Positions 28,794 through 39,258 of a stretch of 64,000 nucleotides of DNA are shown in pieces (position 1 is the stretch's first letter; every line of letters starts with the position of its first letter). The position numbers and the translations under genes were made by a program. Source of the stretch: DATDIC01 sp963764525 (lineage in GTDB: Bacteria; Pseudomonadota; Alphaproteobacteria; Acetobacterales; Acetobacteraceae); NCBI GenBank assembly GCA_963764525.1, contig CAVXTC010000036.1, forward strand, positions 1-64,000, given 5' to 3'. The notes below the pieces were generated by a model. The model was not told where the DNA came from and did not search any database. It was given only the letters and a program-made list of their open reading frames with translations.

Positions 28794-30145
28794 GGTGTAC
28801 CAACGAGCCGGACTCCAGGCGCCGCACGCAGCCGCCGGGTCGCGACATCGGGGATCGCCAGCAGCGCGATCAGCGTCGGCAGCCACATCAGCCGGCTCTG
28901 GTAACGGTCATGCGGGCCGGACAGGCCGCCGGTGATCAGCGCGTTGCAGAGCAGCGCCAGCAGCATTGCGATGATGAAGCCGCCGACTGGCCGCCGCCGC
29001 CTCAGCGCCCCCGGCAGCACCGCCAGGCAAACCGCCAGTCCGGTCACCGAGGCCGCCGCGTGCAGCGCCGGCATCCAGTCGGGCAGCACCTTGCGGCCCT
29101 CGGTCTGCCGCGCCTGCTCGTAGCCGGCCCGCTCGAAGGCCGGAAAGTCGCGCTCGATCCAGGGCGTTACCGAAGCCGGCCATGGCTGCAAACCGTCCCC
29201 GGTGGCGAACAGCGCAAGCTGTCGCGCCCCGTTGGCCAGCACCGCGGCCAGTTCGCGCCCCGGTTCGGCACGGACCGCCGCGAGAATGATCGAATCCGCC
29301 TCGGCGCTGACCTGCCGTGGCCCGCCCGCCTGGTACAGCGGACTGTCGGCCTGCCACAGAAAATCATCCGAATCCGGCGGGAAGGTGCCGACATAATCGC
29401 ACAGCCGCCAGCCCGCCCGCGGGCAATCGCGGACCAGCGCGTCCATGCCCGGACCATCGTAGAGCACCCGCGCCAGCACGAATATATTCCCGAACGGGGC
29501 CGGCGATGCCGCCCGGTGGCCGGCGACGTTCGCCGCCACCATCGCCACCGCGGCGAGAACCGGCGCCGCCAACAGCCGCGCCAGCCCGGCGCGATCCAGC
29601 GGCGCGCCGCCGCCCATTCGCCGCCGCAGCGGCACCAGCAGGACCAGCAGCGCCGCCGCCAACGGCAGGCTCGACAGATGCGCGGTCATGGTGAAGGCGC
29701 CAAAACCGATCAGCCACCATCCCTCGCGTCGCGTCAGCCGCTCGGGCACGAAGATCAGCAGCGCCAGCGCCAGCACAAGCAAGGAGGTAAACAGGTCCGG
29801 CATCAGCTCGGCCGCCACGAACGGCAGCGGGCTGACCACGGCGAGCGCTCCGGCCAGCGGCACCACCGACCAAGTCGGCAACTCCGGCCGCAGCGTCCGC
29901 CGCACCAGATGCAGCATGTATGCCGCAAGCAGCGCCTGCGCCGCCACTGCCGGCCAAGTGGTCAGTTCCATGTGCAACGGCAGCAGGAACAGGCTGTAGA
30001 ACACCGGCCGGTCCCAGCCGAGATAATGGTGGATCGCCTGCGACAGGTACGTTCCGGTATCGGAGAACACCAGCGGATAGCCATTGACCAGCGCCGGCCA
30101 CAGCAGCAGCAGCGCGGCAAGCACCACCGAACCGGCCACACCCAT
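28790..30145 (-). CDS. Multi-pass membrane protein, possible GT-C glycosyltransferase-like
   Basis: This intact 451-residue protein has about ten helices. After the first helix comes a conserved-looking acidic loop (VFSDTGTYLSQAIHHYLGWD), and a long periplasmic stretch lies between the helix blocks (RVLYDGPGMDALVRDCPRAG to EQARQTEGRKVLPDW). An early acidic loop followed by a large C-terminal periplasmic part resembles GT-C sugar transferases or polymerases, but I do not recognise a named family. Stop and start overlap the neighbours on both sides (TGATG from the kinase, GTGA to the flippase), so it belongs to the export operon. Confidence 0.6.
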   Translation of the reverse strand: MGVAGSVVLAALLLLWPALVNGYPLVFSDTGTYLSQAIHHYLGWDRPVFYSLFLLPLHMELTTWPAVAAQALLAAYMLHLVRRTLRPELPTWSVVPLAGALAVVSPLPFVAAELMPDLFTSLLVLALALLIFVPERLTRREGWWLIGFGAFTMTAHLSSLPLAAALLVLLVPLRRRMGGGAPLDRAGLARLLAAPVLAAVAMVAANVAGHRAASPAPFGNIFVLARVLYDGPGMDALVRDCPRAGWRLCDYVGTFPPDSDDFLWQADSPLYQAGGPRQVSAEADSIILAAVRAEPGRELAAVLANGARQLALFATGDGLQPWPASVTPWIERDFPAFERAGYEQARQTEGRKVLPDWMPALHAAASVTGLAVCLAVLPGALRRRRPVGGFIIAMLLALLCNALITGGLSGPHDRYQSRLMWLPTLIALLAIPDVATRRLRAAPGVRLVGTP

Positions 30146-32460
30146 CAGCTATCTCCCGGAAATACAGGCGGTTGCGGGAATGGCACGCCTCGGAATCGGC
30201 GTAGCCGGACCGGCCGTGGGCGCGCGCATCGACCCGCGTCAGCACCACACCGACCACGCTGGCCTGCGATTCCTCCAGCAGTTCGAGTGCGTTGCCCACC
30301 ACCTCCCGGCGCGTGCGGCGCCAGCGCGCGCACAGCAAGGTGGCATCGGCAAGCTGCGCGATCAGCCGCGTGTCGCTCATTGCCAGCGCCGGCGGCGCGT
30401 CCATCAGCACCAGATCGTACTCCTGCCGCAGCTTCTGCAGCACGCGGGCCATCGCTTCCGACATGAACAGGCCGGCCGTATCAGCCCCGGCCGATCCCGC
30501 CGGGATGTAAGCCATGGAGGTTAACGGGTCCTTCCTGACGACCACGCTCAGTTCCGCCATCTCCAGCAGGCACTCGGCCAGTCCCGGCTGCCCTTCGGCG
30601 CCGAGCAGACGGGCCAGCGACGGTCGCCGCAGGTCGCAATCCAGCAGCACCACGCGTTCGCCCGACTGGGCGGCGACCCGTCCCAGATTGAGCGCTACGT
30701 CGTCTTTCCTTCGGCCGGTCGTGCCGCGGTCACGGCGATGGCAACGCGGCCGGGTCGCCCCGCCGCGCCACAGGCTGGCACGCAGACCGCGCACCTGTTC
30801 GGCAAACCCGCTGAGCGGCCGCAGCGCCGCGTAATCCTCCACCCGGAACCGCCCGAGCCGGCGGCGGGGCACCTCCGGGATCAGCGCCAGGCAAGCCAGA
30901 CCAAACCCCCGCACGTCCTCGCCGCTGCGCAGGCTGGTGTCGGCCAGTTCCTGCAAATAGACGACGAACAGCCCGAACAGCAGCCCGAACGCGGCCGCGG
31001 CGGCGAGCATGGGGCCGGTGCGCGGAAAACTCGGCCCATCCGGCGGCAGCGCCAGCGAGACCTCCCGCGCATCGACGGTCTCCACCGCCGCGCGCTGCGC
31101 CGTCTCCTGGATGCGGGCCAGCACCGTGGCGAGCAGCGTGCGCGACGCATCGGCATCACGCTCCTGCGCATTCAGTGGGACTTGCGCCAGCTCGCTGTGA
31201 TCGACGCGGGTCTGCGCGGCAGCCAGATCGGCCTGCAACGCCGCCACACGGTCGCGCGCCACCCGCACCTCGGCCTCGGTCGCGGCGACCACGCGACCGG
31301 TTTCCGCCGCAATGTCCCGCTTCACCTGCTCGATCTGCCGGCGCAGCGCCAGCACGTCCGGATGGTTCGGCCCCAGCCGCGTGGTCAGCCCCTGCAGTTG
31401 CGCGGCCAGTGCGCTGTCCTGCTCACGCAAGGTGACCACGCTCGGCGCCACCGCCGCCAGCGTAGCGGCGCCGGTGCGGTTGCGCGCGGCATCCAGTCGG
31501 CCCTCGGCGTTGGCCAGGTCGGCGCGGGCCCGCGCGAGGTCCTCGGTGAGTTGGCTGATCTGCTCGGTGTCCAGCCCGGCATGGACGCCTTGCACCAGGC
31601 CCTGGCGGGCGCGGTAGGCGGCGATCCGGTCTTCCTGGTTGCGCACTTCGGCGCGCAGCTCGACCGCCCGCGTCTCCAGCCAGACCCGCGCCTTGTCCAC
31701 CGCGTTGAATTTCGCCGCGAGCTGCGCCTTGATGTACGTGTCCATCAGGTTGTTGACGACCGCCGCGGCGAGCACCGGGTCCTCGGCGGTGAACGTCACT
31801 TCCATCACGTGGGAGGCGTTCACCGTGCGCACCGTCGACCGCCCGCTGCATGGTCTGCAACACGGTATCCGCGGATGAAACGGGCGGCGGCCCAGGGGCA
31901 ACGGGATGGCGACGGGGTCGGCGGCGCGATGGGCGTCGAGCCAGCCCTGCAGCCAGCGCAGCAGGCGGGTCCGCCAGGATGGCGGGCGCAGCGCCGGGTT
32001 GAACGCCGGATTGGCGAACAGATTGAGCTGATGGGCCACCGGTTCCAGCAACCGCAGACCGCGCAGCACCTCCGCCTGGCTCGCCATGACAGCTTCGGTG
32101 GTCGGATCGACCTGCAGGATGCTTTGCAGCTCAGCCGGTTTGAAATTATTCGGATCGTAGATCAGCGTTCCGGTCGCGGTGTAGCAGTGGCGTCACCCGC
32201 TTCAGCGCGACCACGGCCAGCGCCGGGATCAGCAGCGCGCAGGCGATCAGCGGCAGCTTGCGGCGGCGCAGGATGCCGAACAGCGCCCGTCCATCGAGTC
32301 CCGGGAGAGTTCGAACCCGCCGCCCTGCTGTCGGCGGCGACCGCGGAGTGGGGGCGCGTGCGCCGGTTCGGCTGGCGTTTCGAGCATCGCGCCCCCATCG
32401 CCCGAAACTGCAGGCGGGCGCCGTGGTCTTTTTGGCCAGCGGAACGCCGCCGCGCATCAT
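30145..32460 (-). CDS. Wzc/ExoP-like polysaccharide co-polymerase and tyrosine autokinase, about five frameshifts
   Basis: The N-terminal membrane segment reads LPLIACALLIPALAVVALK. A frame change near 32160 leads to the Wzz-type periplasmic coiled-coil part (EVRNQEDRIAAYRARQGL) and a GNVR-type region before the second membrane helix (AAAAAFGLLFGLFVVYLQEL). The kinase domain needs two corrections, near 30740 and 30690, which restore the Walker A motif ARPAEGKTT followed by ALNLGR. Walker A-prime (VVLLDCDLRRPS) and Walker B (DLVLMDAPPALAM) are intact. The end RSGYADSEACHSRNRLYF is the tyrosine-bearing tail. It controls chain length with the Wza-like lipoprotein. The stop overlaps the next gene as TGATG. 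Confidence 0.83.
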
Positions 32461-32485
32461 GCCGGGACGGAGACTAAGAGAACGC

Positions 32486-32501
32486 TAATGCGTGCGCATT
32501 A
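32486..32501. promoter_or_regulatory. Dyad in the divergent polysaccharide promoter region
   Basis: TAATGCG-TG-CGCATTA has perfect 7-bp arms around two bases. It lies 25 nt upstream of the kinase start and 36 nt upstream of the lipoprotein start. It is relatively AT-rich for this genome and well placed for an operator controlling both directions. Confidence 0.4.
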
Positions 32502-32537
32502 ACCGTTCCGACAGTTGTATGCGTCAGGCTATCGGGC

Positions 32538-33086
32538 ATGAGGACGATCCGCATGATTGCCGCGCTGCTGCCGCTGCTGGCCGCCTGCGCCGGCCACGGC
32601 CTTCCACCGCTGCCGCCGGCGCCCGCCGCCTATCGGCTGGGGCCCGGCGATCAGGTGCGCATCATCACGGTCAGCGAGGATTCGCTGACCGGGGAATTCA
32701 GCGTCGATGATGCCGGGCGGATCGCGGTGCCGATGCTGGGCAGCATGAAAGCCGGCGGGCTGAGCCCGGCGGCGCTGGGCGATGCGGTCGGGGCGGCGCT
32801 GCGGCAGGGCGGGCTGGTGCGGGCGCCCTCGGTTTCAGTGGAAGTGATCCGGTATCGCTCGATCTTCGTGCTGGGCGAGGTGAACAAGCCGGGCGAGTTT
32901 CCTTACCAGCCGGGGATGACGCTGTTGAGTGCGGTGGCTCTGGCGGGGGGATTCACGTACCGGGCGGTGGAGGACGACGCGTCCGTGGTGCGCAGCGCCG
33001 GCGGCCGCTCGGGCGAGTGAGCTCGCCGGGCGGGCGACGCGTTGCAGCCGGGGGACGTGGTGACGGTGTTCGAGCGGCGGTTCTGA
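32538..33086 (+). CDS. Wza-like polysaccharide export lipoprotein, one frameshift at the end
   Basis: The signal peptide ends in a lipobox (LLPLLAACAG), so the protein is lipid-anchored. The Poly_export domain follows (YRLGPGDQVRIITVSE, GEFSVDDAGRIAVPMLG). A SLBB-like segment comes next (FVLGEVNKPGEFPYQPGMTLL). The first frame stops at 33020, but the next frame carries the natural family ending ALQPGDVVTVFERRF and stops at 33086. The total is about 182 residues, as for short alphaproteobacterial relatives. It forms the outer-membrane exit for the polysaccharide and is divergent from the kinase. Confidence 0.87.
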
Positions 33087-33283
33087 CTTTGTTGGACCGG
33101 CTGGCGCAGGAGGCCGGGCCGGAGACGGCGCGGACAATTTAGAGTGGATCGAGCATAACGCGGGAGATGGGGCCGCTCGCCTCGCACGCGCTGCCTTGTA
33201 CGGTACGAGCCATGCGAACGAATCCCAGCGGGAACCGCTCCAGCCTTGTGCGGCACGCTCAACGGAGCGCATCGCGTCCGCGG

Positions 33284-34548
33284 CTACGGAGGTCCCCTAG
33301 TCAGACTATCCTGCGGGGCCACACCCACGTAGTGATACTGATGGATCATATCGTCGAGCGGGTGATTGGGGTCATGGCGAATCTGGAACACGCTAACCAC
33401 CTTGGACGCGATATCGCCGTTGGCATCGAAGCTGATCGGTCCCTGCATGGTCCGGATCCGGGTATCCTGGATCGCCGACCGCACCGCCTCGCGCGTCAGC
33501 GCGGCACCGGAGCTGGCCACACGGCCGATCGCATCCGCGATCACCAGACGCCGCGTCGTAGGCGGTGATGCTGTAGTCGTTCGGCGCCATATTCCAACGC
33601 TTGCGGTAGCGCTCCACCCAGCTCTGGGCGTCGGACTGTCGAGCAGGTGCGGGCCGGCGATGGTGGCGTACCAGCCTTCCGCAGCGGGGAAGCCGCCGGT
33701 CGTGACGATTTCGGACTCGTAGATGCCGTCGCCGCCGCCTTTGACGATGTGCGGCACCGCCTCGTAGGACTGCTTGACCACCTTCACGCCGGCTTGCGGG
33801 TTGCCGCCGAAATACAGCGAAGCGACGCCGAGGCGACTTCAGCTTGGTCATGATGCTAGAATAGTCCGCCGCCTTCGGATCAACGCGGTCGCGGCCCATC
33901 ACTTTCATTCCCTTCTTGCGGGCCTGCGCTTCAAAGGCGTCAGCCAACCCCACACCGTAGGCGCCGCTGTCGTCAAGCACGAACACACTCGGCAGCTTCA
34001 GCACCTCGGCGTAGAAGTTCGCCATGTTCGGCCCCTGGTAGGCATCCGTCGTAACGGTCCGGAAGAAAACCGGCGGCCCCTTTGGCCGGAACTCTTGTGC
34101 AAATTTCGGGTCGGTGATGTCGGGGTTGGTGGCCGACGCGGTGACGATCGCCAGCGAGGCCATGCTCAGGATCGGCGACATCGCCTTTCCCGAGCCGCTG
34201 TTGAGCGGGCCGATGGCGGCCAGCACGGCGGGGTCGGCGACCATCTTGCGCGCGTTCATGGCGGCTTGTGCGGGATCGTAGTCGCCGATCGTGGTGGTGC
34301 CATCGTCCAGCAGCATCGGCTCCAGCTGGTAGCCGCCGGCGCTCCCGCGCCCATTGATGTCCTCGATCGCCAACACCGCGCCATTCTTGACCAGAAGGGC
34401 GTCCTGCGCCTCGCTGCCGGTGAACGGCAGATTGATCGCGATCTTGATCGTCTTGTCGGCGGCACGTGCCAGTGAGCCGAACGCGGCGGCGCTGGCGGCT
34501 AGCGCGCCCGCGAGCTTGAAGAGCGGTACGGCGTGCAATGCGTTCCAT
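33284..34548 (-). CDS. Branched-chain amino acid ABC transporter binding protein (LivJ-like), about four frameshifts
   Basis: GGGAGGTCAAG precedes ATG 34548, giving MERIARRTAL. After a frame change, LFKLAGALAASAAAFGSLARAA follows, which together make a twin-arginine-type signal. The mature domain shows IKIAINLPFTGSEAQDA, AIGPLNSGSGKAMSPIL and SVFVLDDSGAYGVGLADAF, typical of type I periplasmic Leu/Ile/Val binding proteins. Further changes near 33840, 33650 and 33560 join the C-terminal lobe, which ends at 33284. The length is about 410 residues, normal. No liv permease or ATPase genes are nearby. It follows purD on the same strand, an unusual pairing. Confidence 0.8.
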
Positions 34549-34623
34549 CTTGACCTCCCGGTGGCCGTTGACGGGGGAACGGTAACATGGCACGAGCACG
34601 GACTGCCTCGTTTCTTTTGCCTC

Positions 34624-35892
34624 CAATGCCCGCCCGCCGATGTCGCGGCGGCAGAATCCGTCCGGCCAGTCGATCGCATCCACCCCGGCGTAAGCGGCGG
34701 CGCGCGCGGCGCGCAGGTCCGCGCCGGTGCCGCAGACCGTCAGCACGCGCCCTCCGGCGGCACGTAACAGCGCCGGCGGCATCCATCGAGGTGCCGGCAT
34801 GGAACACCTGCGCTCCGGGCACCGCGGCAACGCGTTCCAGGCCGCGGATTTCCGACCCGAGTTCCGGCGCGTCCGGATAGCCCTTCGCCGCCATCACCAC
34901 CGCCACCGACGCCAGCGCGTGCCAGCGCACATCGAACTGCCCGAGTTCCCCGTCGCACACCGCCACCAGCGCCGGCAGCAGGTCGGATCGCAGCCGCAGC
35001 AGCAACGCCTGGCACTCCGGGTCGCCCCAGCGGACGTTGAACTCGATCAGCTTCGGCCCGTCATCCGTCAGCATCAGCCCGGCGAACAGCACGCCGCGGA
35101 ACGGCGTACCCCGCCGCGCCATCTCCGCCAGAGCCGGGCGGACCATTCGTTCCATCACCGCCTGCTCCAGCGCCGGCGTCACGGCGGGCACCGGGGAAAT
35201 CGCGCCCATCCCGCCGGTATTGGGGCCGGTGTCGCCCTCGCCCACCCGCTTGCAGTCCTGCGCGCAGCCCAGAAAGATCGCGTGCTCCCCGTCGCACAGG
35301 GCGAAGAACGAGACCTCCTCGCCGGCCAGGCATTCTTCGATCACCACGGAGGCGCCGGCCGGTCCGAACACCTGGTCCCGCATCATCCGGTCGATCGCGG
35401 CCAGCGCCATTGCCTCCGTCGCGGCGACCACCACGCCCTTGCCGGCCGCCAGCCCATCGGCCTTCACCACGATCGGGGCGCCGCGACGGCGGACGAACTC
35501 GGCGCGCCGAGGCCGGGTCGTCGAACTGCTCCCAGCGGGCGGTCGGGATGCCGGCGGCATCGCAGATTTCCTTGGCGAAGCTCTTGCTGCCCTCCAGCCG
35601 GGCCGCTGCTGCGACAGGGCCGCAGCAGCGGACGCCGGCAGCGGCCATCGTGTCGGCAAGCCCGGCGACCAGCGGCGCCTCCGGCCCGGGCACGACGAGG
35701 TCGATCGCATTCTCCCGCGCAAACGCAGTCAGGCCGGCGAGGTCGGTCGCGCGCGATCGGCACGCACTCGGCCTCCGCGGCGATCCCCGGATTGCCCGGC
35801 GCGCACCACAGCTTCGTCAGCAACGGGCTGGCGGCGATCGCCCAGCACAGCGCGTGCTCCCGCCCGCCGCCACCGACCACCAGCACCCGCAT
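34624..35892 (-). CDS. purD: Phosphoribosylamine-glycine ligase, about three frameshifts
   Basis: The enzyme makes glycinamide ribonucleotide in purine synthesis. ATG 35892 opens MRVLVVGGGGREHALCWAI. Frame changes near 35740 and 35500 lead to the ATP-grasp core (VVKADGLAAGKGVVVA, GEEVSFFALCDG, NTGGMGAISPVP, FNVRWGDPECQ). Another near 34790 restores the typical ending DAIDWPDGFCRRDIG. The stop is not identified, because all frames stay open past 34624 to the next gene; a further indel probably hides it. The divergent purD-xseA order is common in alphaproteobacteria, and the gene should be essential for prototrophy. Confidence 0.88.
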
Positions 35893-35943
35893 CCCGTCTT
35901 CTCCCCGCTTCAAGCCGACGCACGCCTAACATAAGGTGCGGCG

Positions 35944-37459
35944 ATGGACGATTTGCGGCTGCCCGTCACCAACCTGCCGGAATACACCGTCTCGGAGATT
36001 TCCGGGGCGGTGAAGCGCACGCTCGAAGGCAATTTCGGCCGCGTGCGGGTGCGCGGCGAGGTCACCGGGTTCAAGCGCTTTCCGTCCGGCCACATCTATC
36101 TCTCGCTGAAGGACGACGGCGCGAAGCTGGACGGGGTGATCTGGAAATCGGCGGTCCCCCGACTTGGCATGATGCCGGAGAACGGGGTGGAGGTGATCGC
36201 CACCGGGCGGATCACCGGCTACGCGGAGCGTTCGTCCTATCAGCTCATTGTCGAGCGGATTGAGTATGCCGGGGCCGGCGCCCTGCTCGCCCGGATCGAG
36301 GCGCTGCGCCTGAGGCTCGCCGCCGAGGGCCTGTTCGAGCGCCGACCGCAAACAGCCGATCCCGCGGCTGCCGGCGCTGATCGGCGTGGTGACGTCGGAA
36401 CGCGGCGCCGTCATTCAGGACATCCGCACCACCATCCTGCGCCGCTTTCCGCGTCCCGTGCTGCTGTGGCCGGTTCCGGTGCAGGGCGAGGGCGCGGCGG
36501 CGCGCATCGCCGCGGCCATCGCCGGGTTCGATCGCCTCGGGACCGGGGCGATCCCGCGCCCGGACGTGCTGATCGTGGCGCGCGGCGGCGGCAGCCTGGA
36601 AGACCTGATGGCCTTCAACGACGAAACGGTGGTGCGGGCGGCCGCGGCGTGCCGCATTCCGCTGATCTCGGCGGTCGGGCACGAGACGGACACCACGCTG
36701 ATCGACTTCGTCGCCGACTGCCGGGCGCCCACGCCGACCGCTGCCGCCGAACTGGCGGTACCGGCCCGCACCGACCTGCTGGCCGATTTGCAACAGAAGG
36801 CGTCGCGGCTGGTGGGCGCGCTGAACCGCCTGACCGGGGAGCGGCGGCTGCGGCTTGGCCGCGCGGAACGCGGGCTGCCGGATCTGCCGTCTTTGCTGGG
36901 CGCGGCGCGGCAGCGGCTCGATGACCGGGCGGAGCGGCTGGTGATGGCGTTGCCGAACCTGCTGTCGGCGCGCCGGGCATCGGTGGACCGCGCCACGCGC
37001 CGCCTGCCCGACCTTCCGGCAATGATCGCCGGTACGCGCCGGCGAGTGACCGAGGACGGCACGCGCCTGCTGCTGGCTCTGCCCAACCTGGTGGAAAAGC
37101 GACGCGCCGCGCTGGAGCTGTGCGAGCAGAAGCTGACCGGCGGACTGCGGCACGCGGTCTCGGGGATCCACAACCGCGCCGGGCGTGTGCTCGGGCGGCT
37201 GACCGATGCGCCGTTGCGGGCTTGCATCCGGGAGCTCACGGCCAGGCTTGATGGGGCCGGGGCCCGGCTGGAGTCGGTCTCGCCGCTGGCCGTGCTGCAG
37301 CGCGGCTATGCGGTGGTGGCGGACGCGGCGGGCCATCCGCTGACCGCGGCGGCGTCCGTGGTCCCAGGCGCCCGGCTGCGGCTGCGCTTCGCCGATGGGG
37401 AGGTGGGTGCCACAGCGGATGCAAGCGCCAAGGCACGGCAGGGCCGGCTGCCGATCTGA
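35944..37459 (+). CDS. xseA: Exodeoxyribonuclease VII large subunit, one frameshift
   Basis: The protein starts LPEYTVSEISGAVKRTLEG with an OB fold (FKRFPSGHIYLSLKDDGAK, residues about 40-60). Near 36340 one extra base shifts the frame; removing it gives KQPIPRLPALIGVVTSERG. The catalytic domain continues with DVLIVARGGGSLEDLMAFND and SAVGHETDTTLIDFVAD, the family's core motifs. A long helical part precedes the end. The total is about 505 residues. Together with XseB it degrades single-stranded DNA. It is divergent from purD, 51 nt apart. Confidence 0.92.
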
Positions 37460-37629
37460 ACCGCCGGGAAGTAGATTTCGGGAAGGCAGCCATGACGGCT
37501 TCGAGTACGCGAAATCTTGACCGGCCGAGCGATACCGGGCTAATCGCGCGCGCCGACGCAACGGTTTACCGTCGTGCCGAACGACCAGTCACGCCTGACC
37601 CGCACCCCTCAGCCAGGGACGAACCTCAC

Positions 37630-38109
37630 ATGAACGCAAAGATCGTCGGCGCCCTCGCCGTCGTTGCCCTGTTGGCAGCTTGTGCCAACAACACGCCCCC
37701 GGCGACCACCGCCACCGGAACCGGCGCGGTCGCCGCCCCCGCCGGCCCGGCCCCGGGCAGCGAAGAAGATTTGGTCGCCAATGTCGGCGATCGCGTCTTC
37801 TACGCCTTCAACCGCTCCGACCTGTCGTCGGATGCGCAGGCCACGCTGGACCGCCAGGCCGGCTGGCTGGGCAAGTATCCGAACGTCCAGGTGCTGGTCG
37901 CCGGCAATTGCGATGACCGCGGGACCGAGGAATACAACCTCGCGCTCGGGCAGCGCCGCGCCAATGCGGCCAAGGATTATCTCGTGGCCCGCGGCGTCAA
38001 CGGCGCCCGGGTCAGCACGATCAGCTACGGCAAGGATCGGCCCACCGCGCTCGGCGATGATGAGCAGGCGTGGGCGCAGAACCGCAACGCGATCACCTCG
38101 GTTCACTAG
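37630..38109 (+). CDS. pal: Peptidoglycan-associated lipoprotein
   Basis: ATG 37630 gives a lipoprotein signal ending in VALLAACAN. After a proline/alanine-rich linker comes an OmpA-like domain: VFYAFNRSDLSSDAQATLD, NVQVLVAGNCDDRGTEEYN, LGQRRANAAKDYLVARG. These contain the Asp and Arg that hold meso-diaminopimelate. The length is 159 residues, normal. It anchors the outer membrane to the wall as part of Tol-Pal. tolQRAB are not in the window. An earlier in-frame ATG at 37492 gives no signal and is not used. Confidence 0.95.
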   Translation: MNAKIVGALAVVALLAACANNTPPATTATGTGAVAAPAGPAPGSEEDLVANVGDRVFYAFNRSDLSSDAQATLDRQAGWLGKYPNVQVLVAGNCDDRGTEEYNLALGQRRANAAKDYLVARGVNGARVSTISYGKDRPTALGDDEQAWAQNRNAITSVH

Positions 38110-38166
38110 ACCAGCATTCACTAGACTGGGATCATCAGACTGGGGTTCACCAGACCGGGGTTCATG
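38108..38166 (+). repeat. Four short tandem repeats after pal
   Basis: Four consecutive 14-15-nt units start with AGAC and end in a CAT/CAC core: AGACCAGCATTCACT, AGACTGGGATCATC, AGACTGGGGTTCACC and AGACCGGGGTTCATG. They begin over the pal stop codon. They look like a local duplication of the gene's 3' end. Confidence 0.6.
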
Positions 38167-38178
38167 GACCGGATGCGT

Positions 38179-38198
38179 CCGGCGGCCCTGGCCGCCGG
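38179..38198 (+). terminator. Strong GC hairpin between pal and cpoB
   Basis: CCGGCGGCC and GGCCGCCGG form a perfect 9-bp stem around CT, followed by TTTCGC. It lies 70 nt after the pal stop and 50 nt before cpoB. It could attenuate transcription between the two genes. The T-run is short. Confidence 0.45.
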
Positions 38199-38250
38199 TT
38201 TCGCCTCGCTGCCATCATGGGTAAATTCCGGGCGGAGCGAGGAGAAGCGC

Positions 38251-39178
38251 ATGAATTGTTTGCCCTTTACCGGTCTCGCCATAACGGGGCTGCCGCTGCT
38301 GGCCGGGCTCGGCCTGAGCTGGCTCGTCGTGGCGGCGCCGGCCGCGGCGCAGATGGAGACCCGGGAGGCGATCTCGCTGCAGAACCAGATACTGGAGCTG
38401 CGCCAGGAGCTGCAAGCGGCGCAGGAGCAGCGCGGTGCTCCGCAACCCTATTACGCGCAGCCGGCGTACCCGTCGCCGCCTGTCGCCGGCGGGTCTGAAA
38501 CCGCGCAGCTTGTGGCGCGGGTCGGTTCGCTGGAAGAGCAGGTGCGCCAGCTTCGCGGCCGCATGGATGAGCTGGACAACAGCGTGCAGCGCACGACCGC
38601 TGATCTCGGCAAGCAGATCGACGACCTCAAATTCCAGTTGCAGTCCCCGCAGGCCGGACAGGCTGCCGCCGGGCCGCCGCCGCGGCTCGCGCCGCCTGCG
38701 CTTGCCCGGGTCGCCGCCGGCCGGCCGCCGCCGCTTGCCGCGCCCCCGGTAGCGCCGCCGCCGGTTACACGGACACAGGCTGCCGGTCCGCGCACGCCGG
38801 AGATCGCCTTGCAGGAAGGCTATGCCGCCATGGCGACGCCGCGACTACGCGACCGCCGAGCACGATGCCCAGGAAGTGCTCAGCAAACGTGCCTCGCCGC
38901 GCGCTTATGACGCGCAGTACCTGCTGGCGCAGTCGCTGGCCGGCCAGCACCAGTGGTCACGCGCGGCGATTGCCTATGACGATACCTACAATCGCACCCC
39001 GAAGGGCGGCCACGCCCAGGAGGCACTGCTCGGGCTGGCCAACTCGCTGACCGCCATCAACGAGAAGCGCGCTGCCTGCGACACATTGACGAAACTGCAC
39101 ACCGAATTCCCGCGTCCGCGGACCGAGCTGCGGGACCAGATCAGCGCGGCCTCTCAACGGGCGGGCTGTAAAGCGTAG
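38251..39178 (+). CDS. cpoB: Cell division coordinator CpoB (YbgF), one frameshift
   Basis: GAGGAGAAG lies just ahead of ATG 38251. A signal peptide ending APAAAQ is followed by a coiled coil (LQNQILELRQELQAAQEQ; VGSLEEQVRQLRGRMDELD) for trimerisation. A proline-rich linker comes next. The frame changes near 38835, after which the TPR domain reads RDYATAEHDAQEVLSKRA to the stop at 39178. The total is about 308 residues. CpoB links Tol-Pal action with wall synthesis in the periplasm, and its place beside pal is conserved. Confidence 0.9.
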
Positions 39179-39258
39179 GCGGGGAACGCTGGGGGCGATC
39201 TGCCGCCGGTTGCTCTCTGGGCGATGGCCGATCCGGCGGTTTGCCGCCTTGCCGGCGG

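Noticed and set aside
28910..30466. 518-residue frame rich in Gln, Arg and His
   Set aside because: Composition is that of an antisense shadow of membrane genes; the minus-strand genes are coupled and convincing.
30738..32477. 579-residue frame antisense to the Wzc-like gene
   Set aside because: No recognisable domain; mirrors the coding frame of the kinase gene.
33087..33283. Possible small gene between the Wza-like lipoprotein and the Liv-type binding protein
   Set aside because: Short frames without ribosome-binding sites; treated as intergenic.
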